From Ophioderma brevispina (lineage: Eukaryota; Echinodermata; Ophiuroidea; Amphilepidida; Ophiodermatidae), in NCBI GenBank assembly GCA_023653785.1, contig JAMKCH010019912.1:1-64000 (forward strand): a stretch of 64,000 bases of DNA, given 5' to 3'. Shown one piece after another: positions 1 through 11,955 of this stretch. The position numbers and the translations under genes were made by a program. The notes under the pieces are model-generated. The model did no database searches and was not told where the DNA came from. It saw nothing but the letters and a program-made list of their open reading frames with translations. Numbering within the stretch: the stretch's first letter is position 1; every line of letters begins with the position of its first letter.

Positions 1-72
1 AAGGATCATTAAAAGTGTATAGTTTTGCCCTATCTCAACCGGTAGTTTAAGTACCTACAGACCTAACAGTTC

Positions 73-408
73 AGGTCATCCTGGGGGTAAATATTTCAAA
101 TGATCCATTTGAAACCAATTCAAATTGGCTCGTAGAGGTCATATTAAACAGAAAATGTTCATTATATCAATCCCTACATGATTCAATATTGACTATAGAG
201 CAAAAAGAAAAAAAAAAAAAAAAAAAAAAAAAAACATGACCCCCATAGAGCCTGTAAACCCCATCACACTTGCCCCTGTAATTTTGCATTATGACCACAT
301 CACCTGTTTAAAATATTCCCTTTGGTGTTCTGTCACTGATGAAGACTTTGACACATCTTTCAGAAGAATCCGAACACTTGTAAAATTTACCCCCAGGATG
401 ACCTTGAG
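73..408. repeat. Short foldback (inverted repeat pair) around a poly-A tract
   Basis: AGGTCATCCTGGGGGTAAAT at about 74-93 is matched in reverse complement at about 387-406 (TTTACCCCCAGGATGACC). The arms enclose about 290 bp with an uninterrupted A-run at 208-234. This looks like a small foldback repeat or MITE remnant. The short open frames crossing it on both strands (236-466 plus, 289-489 minus) have no recognisable domain and I do not call them genes. Confidence 0.6.
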
Positions 409-410
409 CC

Positions 411-1800
411 TTTTCCGCACGGTCGGAGACCGTCCTTTGTTATGGGTTTTAACCCGGAAGTTATAACCCCATAGGATTGCATGGAACAAACGAATACATG
501 GGTGCCTTTCTAGAAGTAATTTAGGAACTGGTGTGATTCGTTTTAGATGAAAAAGATTTGTATTATAGATCCGTATAAGTCAAGATAAAGTCGTGGCGAA
601 TGTGCATTGTAGTTATTGTTCTTCAAGATTGCAAAGATTTTAAGATGTTGTTTAGCAAATCATGAACCTCTACATTAGTTTTTGCATGCGAAAACACTGT
701 ACAAATCCGTATAGGTTTCTTTCCACCTCCGCTTAACGGCGTATTAGCCACTTGGCTATTTATACTAGGGCGTGATACCAACTTAGCTAAGGATTCCGTG
801 CTCTGGTAAGTTTGTCCTCGCTGATATTCGCTGTTGCCCTCTAACTCTTTGGCACGTATATAATATCACCTCGAGTTCTAACTATCTGCAAAACGCTATG
901 ATCGGCAAGGTACCAGTCTAAGTCCGAACATGTGGTACTGGTATACACTATTTACTACAGCAAACTAGGGCCAAACACTCAGGATTATGTGTTATCCAAA
1001 TTCAATTTCTTTGTGTCAATATGTGACTAAAAGTCCTTGAATAAAATACAAACACCTGAAGTCAAGCGATTCCACCAAAGTCTAGAAGCAATTGTAGTAA
1101 ATTATCGTTATGACCAAAGTCCGACATGCAATGACATAAGATGTTAAATCATGAGAAAGTGTACGTAATCTTACCTGTCATAAGCGGATCATGTATCGTG
1201 TATTGAGGCCGAGCTTCATCAGCTTCATTTGGTCATTTACTCAAATATTAAAAAATAAGACACCACCGGAAAACACTAGCGAAATAAGAAATCATCTTAT
1301 GTTGTTTTTTAAGTCATTTTTTTCAGGTTCTTGCAACATTGTACTCTAGAGTGTTTTACAATTACTGGTGACATGCAACCAAAATGCGGGTATAAATTCG
1401 CTAATTTTTATAGTATTTACTATCATACACCACCACACACTGTAATATCACAGTGCATTTACAGCAAATACTGTAAAAATGAAATGAAATTTACAGATCG
1501 TATTTCTTTCCCATCGTCGGCGCCCAGTCGAAAATCCGGATGGGGGCGGACACTCTAAACATGACTTGTCGGTACAGCCTATCATCTGCCAATGTCTGCC
1601 CCGGATCCAGCTATGTATTGTGTAAAAGGGTGTGTCAATTGGCCATAATTTAACTTAAAAATATCAAAAAAATACAATAGATAAAAACACACAGCATGGT
1701 AAAAAGTAAATCACTCAAGTGTAATTTTAGGCATTAGCCTGTTTTCTTGATTTGCAACATGACTGGCGCAACCAGACCCTACTCTCTTAAATGGAAGAAT
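411..1800. other. No gene recognised
   Basis: AT-rich sequence with no open frame resembling a known protein, no long repeat and no RNA gene I can see. The 75-codon frame at 1331-1558 shows no domain and no exon-like codon pattern. Confidence 0.5.
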
Positions 1801-1802
1801 TG

Positions 1803-1916
1803 AGGTGAGGGAAAAGTCCAAATTTAGCTTGAGAAATCAGTCTTAAAAGCTCTTAAAGATCGAAAATTCACACCAAATTCCTTGATTTTCATCGAATTTA
1901 GGACTTTCCCTCACCC
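1803..1916. repeat. Foldback repeat, ~20-bp arms
   Basis: GTGAGGGAAAAGTCCAAATT near 1804-1823 pairs with AATTTAGGACTTTCCCTCAC near 1895-1914. The reverse complements differ by about two bases, with ~70 bp between the arms. The structure is that of a small MITE or hairpin-forming repeat. No second copy was noticed in the window. Confidence 0.6.
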
Positions 1917-2059
1917 GCATTTCCCCATGATTGATTCACTTAGGGCCACTTTTCTCCGACCCCCCTACCACTTATTGGTTTGGGAGTTTGGGAGTTTCCT
2001 TTGGCTGGCCCATTTTGGCAGTAGTAAATTTCTCCTGGCTCATTATAAGTAATGTTGGG

Positions 2060-2480
2060 GGAACCTTGATAGCTCCTGACTTAACACGTTTAAGGCCGAT
2101 TGAGGCATAATGAAGTGTGAATTTGTGACAGCTGAAAGCAAATAGGCCTAAAGAGATATGGTTGGAGAAAATATTGTAATGTCGCTGAAGTTTTGCATGA
2201 GGTGAATAGTGATCACCCGTTTATTGCCGCTCTCCCACTCAACATCATCTATGTTCCTTTGCGTAATGTTCACCTGGCGTATAGCTCATGTTGAGAAAGG
2301 GGCCTAAATCTTGACACTCTTTGATTTAACACATGTGAAGGCAGATAAAAGACAAATAAGCGAAGGCGTGGAGAAAATATTGTAATGTCTGTGAAATATT
2401 GCGTTAATGGACAGTGATGAACCCGTTTAGTGACCGCTCCATCACCCATTCAAATCACTATCGATTGCGAAAGCGCGGCA
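2060..2480. repeat. Diverged tandem duplication (~200-230 bp unit)
   Basis: Two successive blocks share the same ordered words. Each has a TTAACAC-type start followed by AAGGC, then GGAGAAAATATTGTAATGTC (near 2163 and 2370), then a GTGAT-ACCCGTTTA block (near 2207 and 2425) and CACCCA/CCCACTCAA. The copies are diverged and carry indels, so this is an old or noisily sequenced duplication. Confidence 0.55.
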
Positions 2481-2625
2481 CCCGCTAGTGAATTGTATTC
2501 CGGCAGTCACCAATGTCAACGTGGCAACGTGTAACCTTGGAGACGATCGCGAAATGGTGTTGTGCCCTTGTGTAACGGTAATATTAAAGCAATAAATGCA
2601 AACGGGAGAAACCAAATTTCATTTA

Positions 2626-2700
2626 AAGGGAGCACCTTTTGTGATCCGCAACCTCATCCCCCCCCGACTTGCCATCATTAGTATCATCATCAATCTTGGT
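2626..2700 (-). mobile_element. Fragment of TTAAAGG-family MITE (CATTTCGTGAT type)
   Basis: TTTAAAGGGAGCACC followed by TTTTGTGATCCGCA, a C-run and GACTTGCC matches the GGTAAGTC-GG...GATC-CACGAAATGCCCC terminus of the intact copies at 11,620-11,955 and 19,283-19,628. Only this terminal ~70 bp is recognisable, so it is a truncated relic. Confidence 0.5.
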
Positions 2701-3842
2701 TCCATAACTTAAGCCTATGGGACTTTTGTGAGGACATTTCAACATTTTTAAAAAATTAAATTTATAACAGTTGTATTTAAAAGTTAATTAAAACAATCCT
2801 ATTCAGCAGTGATCCACAAGAGTTGTTTTTTCTTGCTAATGATTTGGGCTTTTAAAAGTGTAATTTGTGATTTGGATCGTGGCGAAATTAAGTGATGTTT
2901 TTCTCCCCATTGTGAATTTATCGCTCTCAATGGTGGCAAAAATTCTGCAACATTTTGATGTTTTGGTGAGTCAATTTTGTGCCTTTAAATCAATAGATTT
3001 TTGATTTTATTTAAATCTATAGTTAAAGGTTTTTCAATATGAACATGTTTCATTGACATGCGTATAACCTGCCACAAAAACATGATTCATTAACGATTGA
3101 CCGTGGCAATGTCCTTTTTAAAAGAATTTTTAATTTTTATTCCACCATAAGTTTATTAAACTACAATCCATATATAGGGCAAACTATACTTTTTTTGAAT
3201 CCTTGGGACATGAAAAAAATTTGGAACATTACATATTCAGGACATTGAAATTTTCGTAATTTTACCCCTGTACAAACTTTGCCCCCTTATTTATGAAAAA
3301 GCACAAAGATGATTTTTGGGGACTTTTTAGTATATTATTCTAGCCCATTTCTGCACCAATTCTCGACATTTTCAGCTTGTTCCCGAATTTCCACCTTCCA
3401 TTGTTTATTTGATTAATACTCTTTGGCCTAATTAAAGGCCCTAACACGTGTACACACGACCATCAGTCCAAGTGAAACAAACTTGCGGTTTTTGATGCTA
3501 GACATGCTAATGTCATATTGCAACCCCTATTCACTACTGTGCTAAATTGATGGTTAACTATTAAAACGGCAGTTTTTTTTATCTGTATCTTTAGAAAGAA
3601 GGGGATTTTAAAGCTGAAATTCAGGCCACAAGAGAAAATACGACCTCATCTTAATATCAAAATTGATACTACTATGGCCGGGTTAAATCAAGGGTGTCCC
3701 AAAGATGATCGGAACAAGCACCTTTAATGTGCCTCAATATCAGTTGTTCCTGAAAGGCGTAGTTTTCAGTTGAACAAAAGACAATTGCAAATAAACACCA
3801 TTTGAAGATTATTTATAGGGCTGGTATTTGCAAAAGGATCTA
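2701..3842. other. No gene recognised
   Basis: AT-rich intergenic-like DNA. A TATAGGGCAAACTATAC word near 3174 is the inverse of GTATAGTTTTGCCCTAT near 17. That may reflect a shared repeat but is too short to classify. Confidence 0.45.
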
Positions 3843-3918
3843 TACCTTAGATCTGGGTTTCAAAACCAAGCTTAGTCCATCATGAGTGGATCTTTATTCC
3901 TTCATGTATGCTGAAAAG
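3843..3918 (+). mobile_element. Left-arm relic of CCTGGGTTTAAACC foldback MITE
   Basis: CTTAGATCTGGGTTTC...CTTAGTCC...GAGTGGATCTTT is a diverged match to the left arm of the ~260-bp foldback MITE best seen at 21,319-21,582 and 45,259-45,537 (TAGACCTGGGTTTAAACC, GTTAGTCCTACATGAGTGG). The central palindrome and right arm are missing. Confidence 0.55.
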
Positions 3919-4114
3919 TTGAGTAATAAGTGATAAACCTGTTTAATATTTGGTTGGATGATGCAAAAACAACATTGGGTGGAATTCTTTAGAAAGTGAC
4001 ATAGCCGCAAGGGAATGATGCTGGTTTTTAGTCCCATGCATACTATATTTATCTATGTTTATCTTTCAAAAGACAGTCCATTTAATAATACTAGGAAGAG
4101 TCAATACAAACTAC

Positions 4115-4538
4115 TACCGTAACCACTCGGGGATAAGCCCACCCTTTGGTATAAGTCCCGGACCCCATTTTTAGAAGACAATACAGGTTCTAGCATACAC
4201 TTTGGTATAAGCCCAGGTGGTAATTTGAGAGCATGTCAGGAAAACGAAACCGCCAATCTAGGGCCCAATGCGTTGGGATGGCTTGTTTGCTAAAATTACC
4301 TCTGAGGAATTGAGGGAAAATGGAACTTTTATTTTTAATGTTTGAAGCTCTGCTCCAACTAAGTGTACATATTATGGTATCTGGTATAATATACTTTTGA
4401 ATGATTTTATTGCATTTTGTATCTGATGTTTGCTCAACTTCTAGCCCCTCTCCTGGTAATAAGGCCCACCCCTCTTTGTTGAAGTAAATCTTCCTTTTTG
4501 GGGGGGGGGGGTTGGCTTATACCCGAGGGCTTACGGTA
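4115..4538. mobile_element. MITE with TACCGTAA / GGGTATAAGCC terminal inverted repeats (copy 1)
   Basis: Left terminus TACCGTAACCACTCGGGG followed by ATAAGCCC is inverted at the right end as GGCTTATACCCGAGGG then CTTACGGTA. The body (424 bp) has no open frame and includes CCAATGCGTTGGGATGGCTT. A second, reverse-oriented copy lies at 36,546-36,998 with the same internal words, so this is a dispersed family. Both ends carry TA-rich flanks. The superfamily cannot be fixed from the target duplication here. Confidence 0.75.
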
Positions 4539-5719
4539 AATTTCTTGATATTTATATTGTCCTTGAATTCAGTACGGTTTTTACAATTTAGTAAGGAAAG
4601 TCTTTTTCCACATGTCTGTGTGAGCTAAATATAGCAAGGGAGCACTTTAAAATTCCTTAATGGTAGTGTTAAAATAAACCATCAGTGCTTTGGTTCTGCA
4701 TCCAAATGACTTTTGTGTATAGCACATAATAGGAAATCAATAACAGTGGTGCTTTTAAAACGCTCCTTCTCCAAATCTTGAAATCTCAGATTGATAAAAT
4801 AGTGTAATTGCATTCGAAAGAAATATCAGGTCAACTGTGGTGGGCGCTGTGTATAGCACCTGCAACTGGGATTCCTCTTACTAACACTGTACAAGTACAC
4901 GATGCCAATCACAAGTGTTACAGATGTTCGCAATATGCAGCGCCATCTTTTTGGCCATTTCGAGTTAATACTTCACCGCCATTAATGACTGCAGTTGCAA
5001 GCAGCCATAGCGGTTTACCAAATTTTAAAAAAATTATTAGACCAAAAACCCAAAAATCAGCTCCTGGTTGCAATAAGTAAGAGTCATTGCCATCCAAAAG
5101 AACACACATCTAGAATGTAACATAATCATATAGTTATATTTGGAAAAAAAGAAAAGTGTTTTTTTTTTTCATGCAAATTTCTGACACAACTTTCCAAGGA
5201 GCACTGAGGCCCATTTTTAATTCCTCCTCCTGGCCACAATACAATATTTTCTTACGTAGTTCAAAGTTGTTCTGAAAACACTTTCTACAATTGGGATCAA
5301 TTTTCTATTTCTGAATTGTTCAACTCGCAGTGCCTTTGTATATGTACTTGGCAAGCCTGTTTTTCCGTCATTTAACACAGTCAAGGCTGGAACGGAGTCA
5401 AGACTATAACATCAATCGTTAATTTTTGCCTGTTGTATACGTGGTGATTGCCGTACTCTGCATATGAAGCCTATTGTAAGTTGCGGTACGGTAATTATGT
5501 TCAAATAGACATGATTGTTAAAACCCTGTGATCACCACGTAGGACTTCCAATTTTGAACGCTCAATGGTGAGATGTGTTTGAAACTCGCATGTTAACATT
5601 CACATGAAATTAATGATAAAGAAAGTAAAGGCCATTGTTTAACGACCAAAAAGTAAGCGAATGGTTTCACGTTGACATGGATACGAAAGTGGGATTTATC
5701 AATCGTAATAATTGAATCT
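4539..5719. other. No gene recognised; one short inverted repeat
   Basis: A 90-codon frame (4808-5080, plus) and an overlapping minus frame show no domain. ACGTGGTGAT near 5444 and ATCACCACGT near 5532 form a ~10-bp inverted repeat about 80 bp apart, possibly a tiny MITE. Confidence 0.45.
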
Positions 5720-6025
5720 CCGATGAAAATATTGCCATATAATAAAGCTTACAATCAGCTGCAAGCATTTAATCACATGAATAAATTAAGCAATCAGATA
5801 CTTTTATAACATTTCTGTAAATTAACTAATCAGCTGCCTTTTTTTTCTCTCTATACATTACTTTTAGAGGCCTGATGAAAATATTGGCCATTATAAAGCT
5901 TACAATCAGACTTGCAAGCAGCTTAATCAAATGATATAAATTAACCAAATCAACACTTGATACATTCTGTGAATAAACCCAATCAGCTACATTTTTTTTC
6001 TATCTATACATTAATTTTAATATTC
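5720..6025 (+). repeat. Tandem duplication, ~153-bp unit, two copies
   Basis: GATGAAAATATTG-CCAT...ATAAAGCTTACAATCAG...AATCAGCT-C-TTTTTTTTCT-TCTATACATTA occurs at about 5720-5870 and again at about 5873-6025. The order is collinear and the substitutions and indels are scattered. The unit is noncoding. Confidence 0.8.
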
Positions 6026-6479
6026 TGCTGTCGCCAATTTATGTATCTTGTCTTGCATATGGGCATATCAGAGAGTGACTGACAAATTTATTTTCTACAA
6101 ACATTATTATCCCCACTGTGAGCTTTCATATTTTATAGCTCGGAGCAAGCAAAGCTCTCTGTTATCAACTAGGGGTATGGCCATAGCGGGTGTTTTGAGT
6201 CAATCCCACAAGGCCCCCAAGCATTGGGAATGGCATCATTCACCCCAATAGGGGCATGTGATTCCACAAAATCCTATTCTTAACACAATCAAACCCTGAC
6301 TTTAATGCTATTTAGCCTACAAAGCATCGTTTTTAGCATGAGTAACTCCCCCTGTTTAAGCGGGCGTAGCGAAGCCAAGTTAAAACTGCGAAGCGAAGCA
6401 GCGAACGAATCTCTGCAACTCCAAACAACTGTTTCCATTAACAATCTTTCTTTAAGTATGTTAACCCCTATCATACCAC

Positions 6480-7120
6480 CTCAGCGCAGGCCTTTTCGAA
6501 GGTCTGCCTTGACTAGAGTTGTCATTGATGTGGAAGGGTTTTTCCAGGCAAAAGTTACATCATTGCTGATTGTTAACAATCCTCCATTGCGATGTCCATG
6601 TCTTCAGGAAACCACAGAGAATCATAAAACACCGCCCAACCAACCATGAATGTCCTTGCACCGAGAGACCACATTCGACAATGACGGAAGTGCTATATTT
6701 GGGAGAACACGTACCGAAGTAGAAGCAACATCAATGCCTGATGTAACAACATCCGAAGTCCTCACATTGAGCTTAGTTCTGTCATAATTACATCTGTCCT
6801 ACAAACCTCCATCAGTAGCTTCGTAGCACCCTCCTCAACCCTGGGAATTCCACCAAACCTCACATTCTTCAGTGGCGACTTCAACAGCATATAGTACCCA
6901 ATGGGCTACATTGAAACTAAGAAAGACGGACAAGCTGTCGAGAATGGATCAGACCAGTCAACATCTATGTCTCCTTTCATGACTCTAATCTGCCGACATC
7001 ATTTGCATAGTGCCCGCTGGAAGAGTGGTTATAACCTGATGTATCTATGTTAGCAAAAACATCTCTAACCTTGGTAGCAAGATTGTTCTGGAATCCTGTT
7101 CCACTAACTCACCAATCGGA
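6480..7120 (+). pseudogene. LINE AP-endonuclease domain, broken
   Basis: The segment encodes the apurinic-type endonuclease that nicks target DNA for target-primed reverse transcription. CLQET in a frame around 6597 is the conserved Glu motif. GDFNS near 6870 is the conserved D-x-N motif, followed immediately by a stop where family members have a histidine-rich stretch. After ~30 codons a KDGQAVEN-like piece and an ARWKSGYN-like piece continue the domain in other frames. At least three frame changes separate these landmarks, so no functional protein is possible. Confidence 0.75.
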
Positions 7121-7699
7121 CCAACGGTATCCAAGTCAGTGCTGCAGTAAGACCAAACACAGTCCGTTTTAAGCCGCCGTTAAAACTACAGGAAAGCAGG
7201 CTGGCAAAGATTCACTGATTATCTGGATCAGAACGTGAAAGAGGATTGCTCCAAAACCCCTAATTATACAAAGTTTGCCCAACTAGTGAACAATACTGCC
7301 TGGAAATTCATACCCAGAGAGGCGTAGGACCGAATATATACCAGGCCTTGCCAAGGAATGTGCTACAGAATCAATAGTATAGTCCCATGTTTGAAGCTGA
7401 TCCTTTTTGTGCTGAACACTGCTAAAGGTGAGGAAGTCTCGAAGAGGATCTCCCAGAAAAGATCAAAACCTGGCACGTTTAATTGAATCCACGATATGAC
7501 CCATAACAGTAAGCAAGCATGTTCTATACCATGCCGAAAGCTCCGAGGGGATCCAACAAAACCTCCCACAGCATCCAAATGTTACATACAGAACAACCCA
7601 ACCATTGCCCACCAACTCTTTTAAATGTCAATGCAGCACGAAACCCAGAAATCAAACTCAGACCCTAAGAGGTATAGTGGTGACCAGTTGTCGTAACCA

Positions 7700-7945
7700 G
7701 CGTTGGGTCCAGGGGGGCAGACTTGCCCCCCCGGACACTAAACTGGGGCTTATAAGCTAAAAAATGGGGACGAAAGAAGGGGAAGAAGAAGGGAAGAAGA
7801 AGGAAAAGAGAAGAGAAAAGGGAATGAGAAGGGAAAAGAGAGAAAAAAGGGAGGAGAAGGGATAAGAGATAGAAAGGGGCAAGAGAAGGAAAAGAGATAA
7901 AAGAAAAAGGGGAACTTGATGGAAAGAGATAAGAAAGGGGAAGAT
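7700..7945. repeat. Polypurine insertion inside the LINE
   Basis: About 170 bases (7772-7944) are almost entirely A and G (GAAAGAAGGGGAAGAAG-type words). A G6/C7 palindrome (CCAGGGGGGCAGACTTG then CCCCCCCGG, 7711-7736) precedes it. LINE homology stops before it (~7690) and resumes after it (~7950), so the block is a secondary insertion or expansion. Long mirror-like purine tracts of this kind can adopt triplex structures; that is inference here. Confidence 0.75.
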
Positions 7946-8039
7946 GCTTTGCGTCTCCCCCAGGAGAAGCAGCAGGCCTTACAACATCCTACTGAGCACT
8001 AAAACACTTGGCCCAGTACAAAGGAATGGCTTCCCTTGA

Positions 8040-9530
8040 GCTCTAACAATTGCTGCCTTATTTAATTCCCACAGGTTCCCAAGATTCTGTGAGGAAAGCA
8101 CATGTTATTTCACTCCTAAAGCATGGGAAGATCCATCCAATCCCAAAAAGACCTATATCACTCCTTAGTCATATCTATAAGCTCTTTGAACACCTCCTGC
8201 TCAATCGTATCGCACCGGTGATAGACGAACACCGTCATACCAGAACCAGCAGGTTTCGGCCAGCAAATCAACACAGCCAGTAACTCACCTACTCACATTA
8301 GGATGGTTTCTAAAGTGTAAGGGTTAACCGGAGTCTGTGTTCGCGACCCCTCACCAAGCATACGACACTGTTATTCACAGATGCCTACTCCATAAGATCC
8401 TGGAAAGTACCAAGGACATCCCCGAGGCTGACTGAGCTTATCCTTGTTGCTTGGCTAACAGGAATTATTCTTGTTCAGCGAGGAAGCGAAGAGAGCCATG
8501 GCGTGGTTTGGATGAACTCACTCACTTATTATGAGGAAAACCACCTACTTGCAAATTCCAGCTAAGACACGGTGTTTGGCTTTTCCATCTACGCAACCGT
8601 GAAGAACCAAATGTCAGCTTAAGTTACCTTGTCTGGAACTCCCCTGGAGCACCTTTGATAACCCTCCTGTCTACCTAGGAAGTCCCCCCTTGGACCGCAC
8701 TCTCTCTTCTAAGACCCACATTGAGAGACGAAGAGTAAAGTATTCTCACGCAATAACATCTTGGCACATACTCACTGGCACCAGATGGGTGCTCGCCCAC
8801 TTACCCTAAGTTCGACGGCACTTGCCCTGTGGCTAACTCATGTCAGAGTATGCCTGCCTGATGGGAAGATCAACCCATGCCAAGAACTTGATCCAGCGTT
8901 AAATGCCTCCCCCATGCCTGCTTATCAACAGGATGCCTCCGTCCACCACCAACGAAAACTTGTACATCTAGCAGGAATTGCTCCACCAGACATCCGTCGT
9001 AGCGAGCGAGCATGCAAGAGCGTAACGCCTGCCAGTGATCCAATGTGAAGCACCCTCTTTCCTGGACAAGATACCTGCTGCCAACCGCCTTAAATCTAGT
9101 AGCGAGTTTCTTAGCAAAGTCCACCATCTTGAAACGGCTCTAAGGAAAGGTAAAGAAGTCGCTTGTGGAAGAAAAGACTTGGCCATCAACGCAGTAACAT
9201 CTCTCGGTATTGAAACCTGTGAGCACCTCCCACCTGAGCTGACTCCTCATGGGCTGAATGGCGATGCCTCAATTAACAGATTGAGAACCAGAACCGGCGA
9301 CTAAGGTTTCCTTGCAGACGTGGGGCTATCTGGAAGCATACCAGTAATACTACCTGTGTTGTGGAACAGCCCACAGCCAATGGAACACCTCTTGTTCCGC
9401 CCACTGACTGGAGCAACCAATGCACAACAAGGACCTTGCGGAATTCATGAAGCAGCCAGACGTTTTACCCATCGCTGCTGGATCATATTTGAGAACCACC
9501 GTGTTGGACCGATCAGAAGAAGAAGATGAT
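8040..9530 (+). pseudogene. LINE reverse transcriptase and C-terminal region, broken
   Basis: The clearest frame is 8050-8283. It reads RKAHVISLLKHGK, then RPISLLSHIYKLFEHLLLNR and IAPVIDEH, the fingers/palm entry of non-LTR RTs. Later fragments in shifted frames give an AYDTV-type box, the SYxADD region in degraded form, and a terminal domain. The frame at 9035-9304 contains NRLKSSSEFLS, and the frame at 9320-9529 contains PQPMEHLLFRPLTGA. Relative to intact relatives the order and spacing are preserved. Every junction needs a frame change, so the copy is a pseudogene. Confidence 0.8.
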
Positions 9531-9540
9531 TATGAAATGT

Positions 9541-10446
9541 CCGTGTTGTTAAAACTTTTGTAAACTTTTTAATCAGCTAAGTACTGACATGGTGTTTTGG
9601 TACAGTACAGTATAGGCCTCATTGCAATGCATTATGGGATTAGTTCAAAACCCCCCCTCGTGGGGTATGGCTATGAGCTGATGGCTGGCCCAGTCAGAGG
9701 AAATCCAAAGGAAATTGGAATTTTACTCGCACAATGATGCTAAAATGGAAGGTCTAATGATATTTCATTGAGAATGTATTAGCCATACAAAATCACAATA
9801 GAAAAATCTATATCTTGCTCCAAGGCCAGATCTATATCTATTTTATGTATATTAATTAGATGATCAAAGGTTATTAGGACTTCATTAATGAGAGCTACAA
9901 TTCAGTTGAATTATTTGTTGATAGAAAAATTGAATTCAGAATGCTGTTTCCATGGTACCAGTGGATAACCATTTTTTTTAAATAAAGTAAATGCAACAAC
10001 TAAAACCCTTACATTAATGAGGTTTGTAGAACAAGTTGAAGAGTAAATATTTATCCATTCGGTCCCAATTTTTGAACCGGGTTTTTTGGCGTATTTGGAA
10101 TGCTACAATGTCATTAGATCACAGCTGAAGCGAATAAGCCGAATACGCCATCGTTTTGTAATAACATCATTAAGAGACGATTTAGAATTTTTCTGTGTGC
10201 ACGACAGAAAAATCAAAACATGCTTTTTCTATGGAAGATTTACGATAGCATTCAAGTTCAAAATATGTTTTTGGTTTCTTTTTAACTTGTTAATGTTTAC
10301 CTTCAAACTGTTCTCGTAGGTGTTTCTACCACGAACCAAGTGCCACTGTTGTAAAAATGGACCACTCTGTTAGACAACTGTACTAAACTTTGTTTGGGTG
10401 ACAGGCTTTAAACCGAATAAAGTTGCAATACGATATTATTTATTAT
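9541..10446. other. No gene recognised
   Basis: AT-rich sequence following the LINE. No clear poly-A or target duplication marks the LINE end. The 77-codon frame at 10,086-10,319 is mostly hydrophobic/aromatic codons from T-rich DNA and lacks a domain. Confidence 0.45.
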
Positions 10447-10803
10447 TCTTGGTAAAATATGTATTTTTAGGGTGATGAGATGTCCTCTATACCTACTACC
10501 ATTAATTATCTTGGGACTTAGAATTTGTTACAAACATTTGAACTAAACATTCCCACATGGTATGTAATATCCGTATACCACCACACCACACACACACACA
10601 TACCATGCAATGTCCGCATGTATGCATGCACGCACACATACACATACTGCTCTTGCCTTTCAATCATTTCTTTTTTAACATTCTAGTCCAAGAATCACTA
10701 TAGTTGATTGGTATAAGGTTGAAAAGTATAGGCATATTCTGGTGTGTGTGTGTGTGTGTGGTGCATGCATGCTGCGTGTGAGTATGTGTGGTTGTGTGTG
10801 GTT

Positions 10804-10846
<43 letters not shown>

Positions 10847-11300
10847 CATTAAATGTTCACAGAATAATGTTTATTCTGTTAATAAATGTTATTTTTTAGG
10901 GTGATGAGATGTCTCTAAGACCTAATACATATTAATTAGCTTGGACTTAGAATTTGTTAAAAACATTGAAATAAACATCCCAACATGGTATGTAATATCC
11001 GTATACACACCACACACACACACACCAACACATGCATGTCACTCATGTCACATGCAACGCACCAATACACCTATGCACTCTTGCCCTTTTCATTTCTTTG
11101 TTTACAATTCGATCCAAGAATCATATATTTGGTAAGGTTGAAAAGTATATGCATATTCTGTGGTGTGTGTGTGTGTGCAGCATTCTTGCGAGTGAGTATG
11201 TGTGTGTGTGGTTTGTGCACATGTATGTATGTGTGTGCGCATGTGTGTGAGAGTCATGGGCATGTGTGCATGCATGCTTGAATGTACTATATGTATGTGT
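10447..11300 (+). repeat. Tandem duplication (~427-bp spacing) carrying CA/TG microsatellites and a T40 tract
   Basis: AGGGTGATGAGATGTC followed by TAATTA-CTTGG-ACTTAGAATTTGTTA, ACAT-GTATGTAATATCCG and a (CA)n block occurs near 10,470 and again near 10,898. Each copy then continues through AAGAATCA, AAGGTTGAAAAGTATA, GCATATTCTG and a (TG)n block. A T-run of about 40 (10,804-10,843) closes the first copy. Open frames here encode only His/Thr or Val/Cys runs from the microsatellites. Confidence 0.85.
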
Positions 11301-11619
11301 TTCTTTGCATGGTCTCATTTGAAATTTCTACTGTCCAAATGTATGGTTTACGTGTCTAAATTTTTGTAACTCCGAGCAGTGAATTTAAAATGCTCTCATA
11401 ACTCTAACTCTAACCCAACTTACTAAAACTAAACCCTGATTTCAAAAGTAAAGCACATTCAATGTATTTTCAAATACTTTCTCCCCCTGGTACCATCCAT
11501 CTATCCATTATAAAAAAGTCCAAACATTTACAAACTAACTTCATAAATTTCCCGGAGGATGAAATCCTATGTAGATCTTGGGAGCAAGCCCCTGGACTAT
11601 GCTAGCAACTGGGAAGAGA

Positions 11620-11955
11620 TTAAAGGGGCAGTTTGCCGATCCACAGCTCATTCCCCGACTTACCTAAAATGTTGAGATTTTTTATCATCTGAAACCGTTA
11701 GCATTAGTAATCATGTGTGCCCAATCTTAGCGTGCAAACGGTCGCATCTGTAAAAATTAGCAATTTGTTAGTTTTCTGTCCAAACGGACAGACAACGCCA
11801 GTGGCCTATGGAACCGGGGGAAACAAGCAAATGCTAATAACACAAAACCGCAAGATTGGGATCAGATCAAAGTTTGAGAATAAGCTTTTCTCAAGGGTAT
11901 ATAGTGATCACATGAATAAAACAGAAGGTGCTGAAATCACGAACTGCACCTTTAA
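11620..11955 (-). mobile_element. TTAA-flanked MITE, CATTTCGTGAT family (copy, minus orientation)
   Basis: Both ends read TTAAAGG-type: TTAAAGGGGCAGTTTGCCGATC at the left, GATTTCGTGA..CACCTTTAA-type in inverse at the right. The body matches 19,283-19,628 in reverse complement, including GTCCGTTTACGGACAG-like and ACGTAAGATTGGGCACACATG-like words. It has no transposase. TTAA at both ends is the target-site signature of piggyBac-type transposition, but assignment rests on the ends alone. The 108-codon frame at 11,717-12,043 lies mostly inside it and is spurious. Confidence 0.8.

Larger units (their letters stand above)
6470..9540 (+). mobile_element. Degenerate non-LTR retrotransposon (endonuclease + reverse transcriptase)
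   Basis: Conceptual translation across many frame breaks gives a collinear series of LINE ORF2 landmarks. First comes an endonuclease stretch with a CLQET segment (~6597) and GDFNS (~6870). A linker follows with TEYIPGL-type and DMTHNS-like words (~7320-7510). Next is an RT core with RPISLLSHIYKLFEHLLLNR (~8151-8210) and a PAGFG/ GFRPxN segment, then AYDTVIHRCLLHKILE (~8357). The C-terminal region has a YLG segment, ALALW, LAGIAPPDIRRS (~8970) and a terminal PQTMEHLLF-CPLTGA-like piece (~9375) ending in RRRR (~9520). The family is LINE of the APE-endonuclease type. I cannot fix the clade (Jockey/CR1/RTE-like). Stops and frameshifts make it dead. A purine-rich insertion splits it near 7.7-7.95 kb. 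Confidence 0.85.

Noticed and set aside
1..11. AAGGATCATTA at the first base, the usual 3' end of 18S rRNA
   Set aside because: No 5.8S sequence follows within the next kilobases and the following DNA is AT-rich with unrelated repeats, so I treat it as chance.
10664..11318. Frames encoding Lys runs, His-Thr runs and Val-Cys runs
   Set aside because: Generated by the T40 tract and CA/TG microsatellites.
11390..11420. TAACTCTAACTCTAACCC resembling telomeric repeats
   Set aside because: Only about three imperfect hexamers, too short for an interstitial telomere claim.
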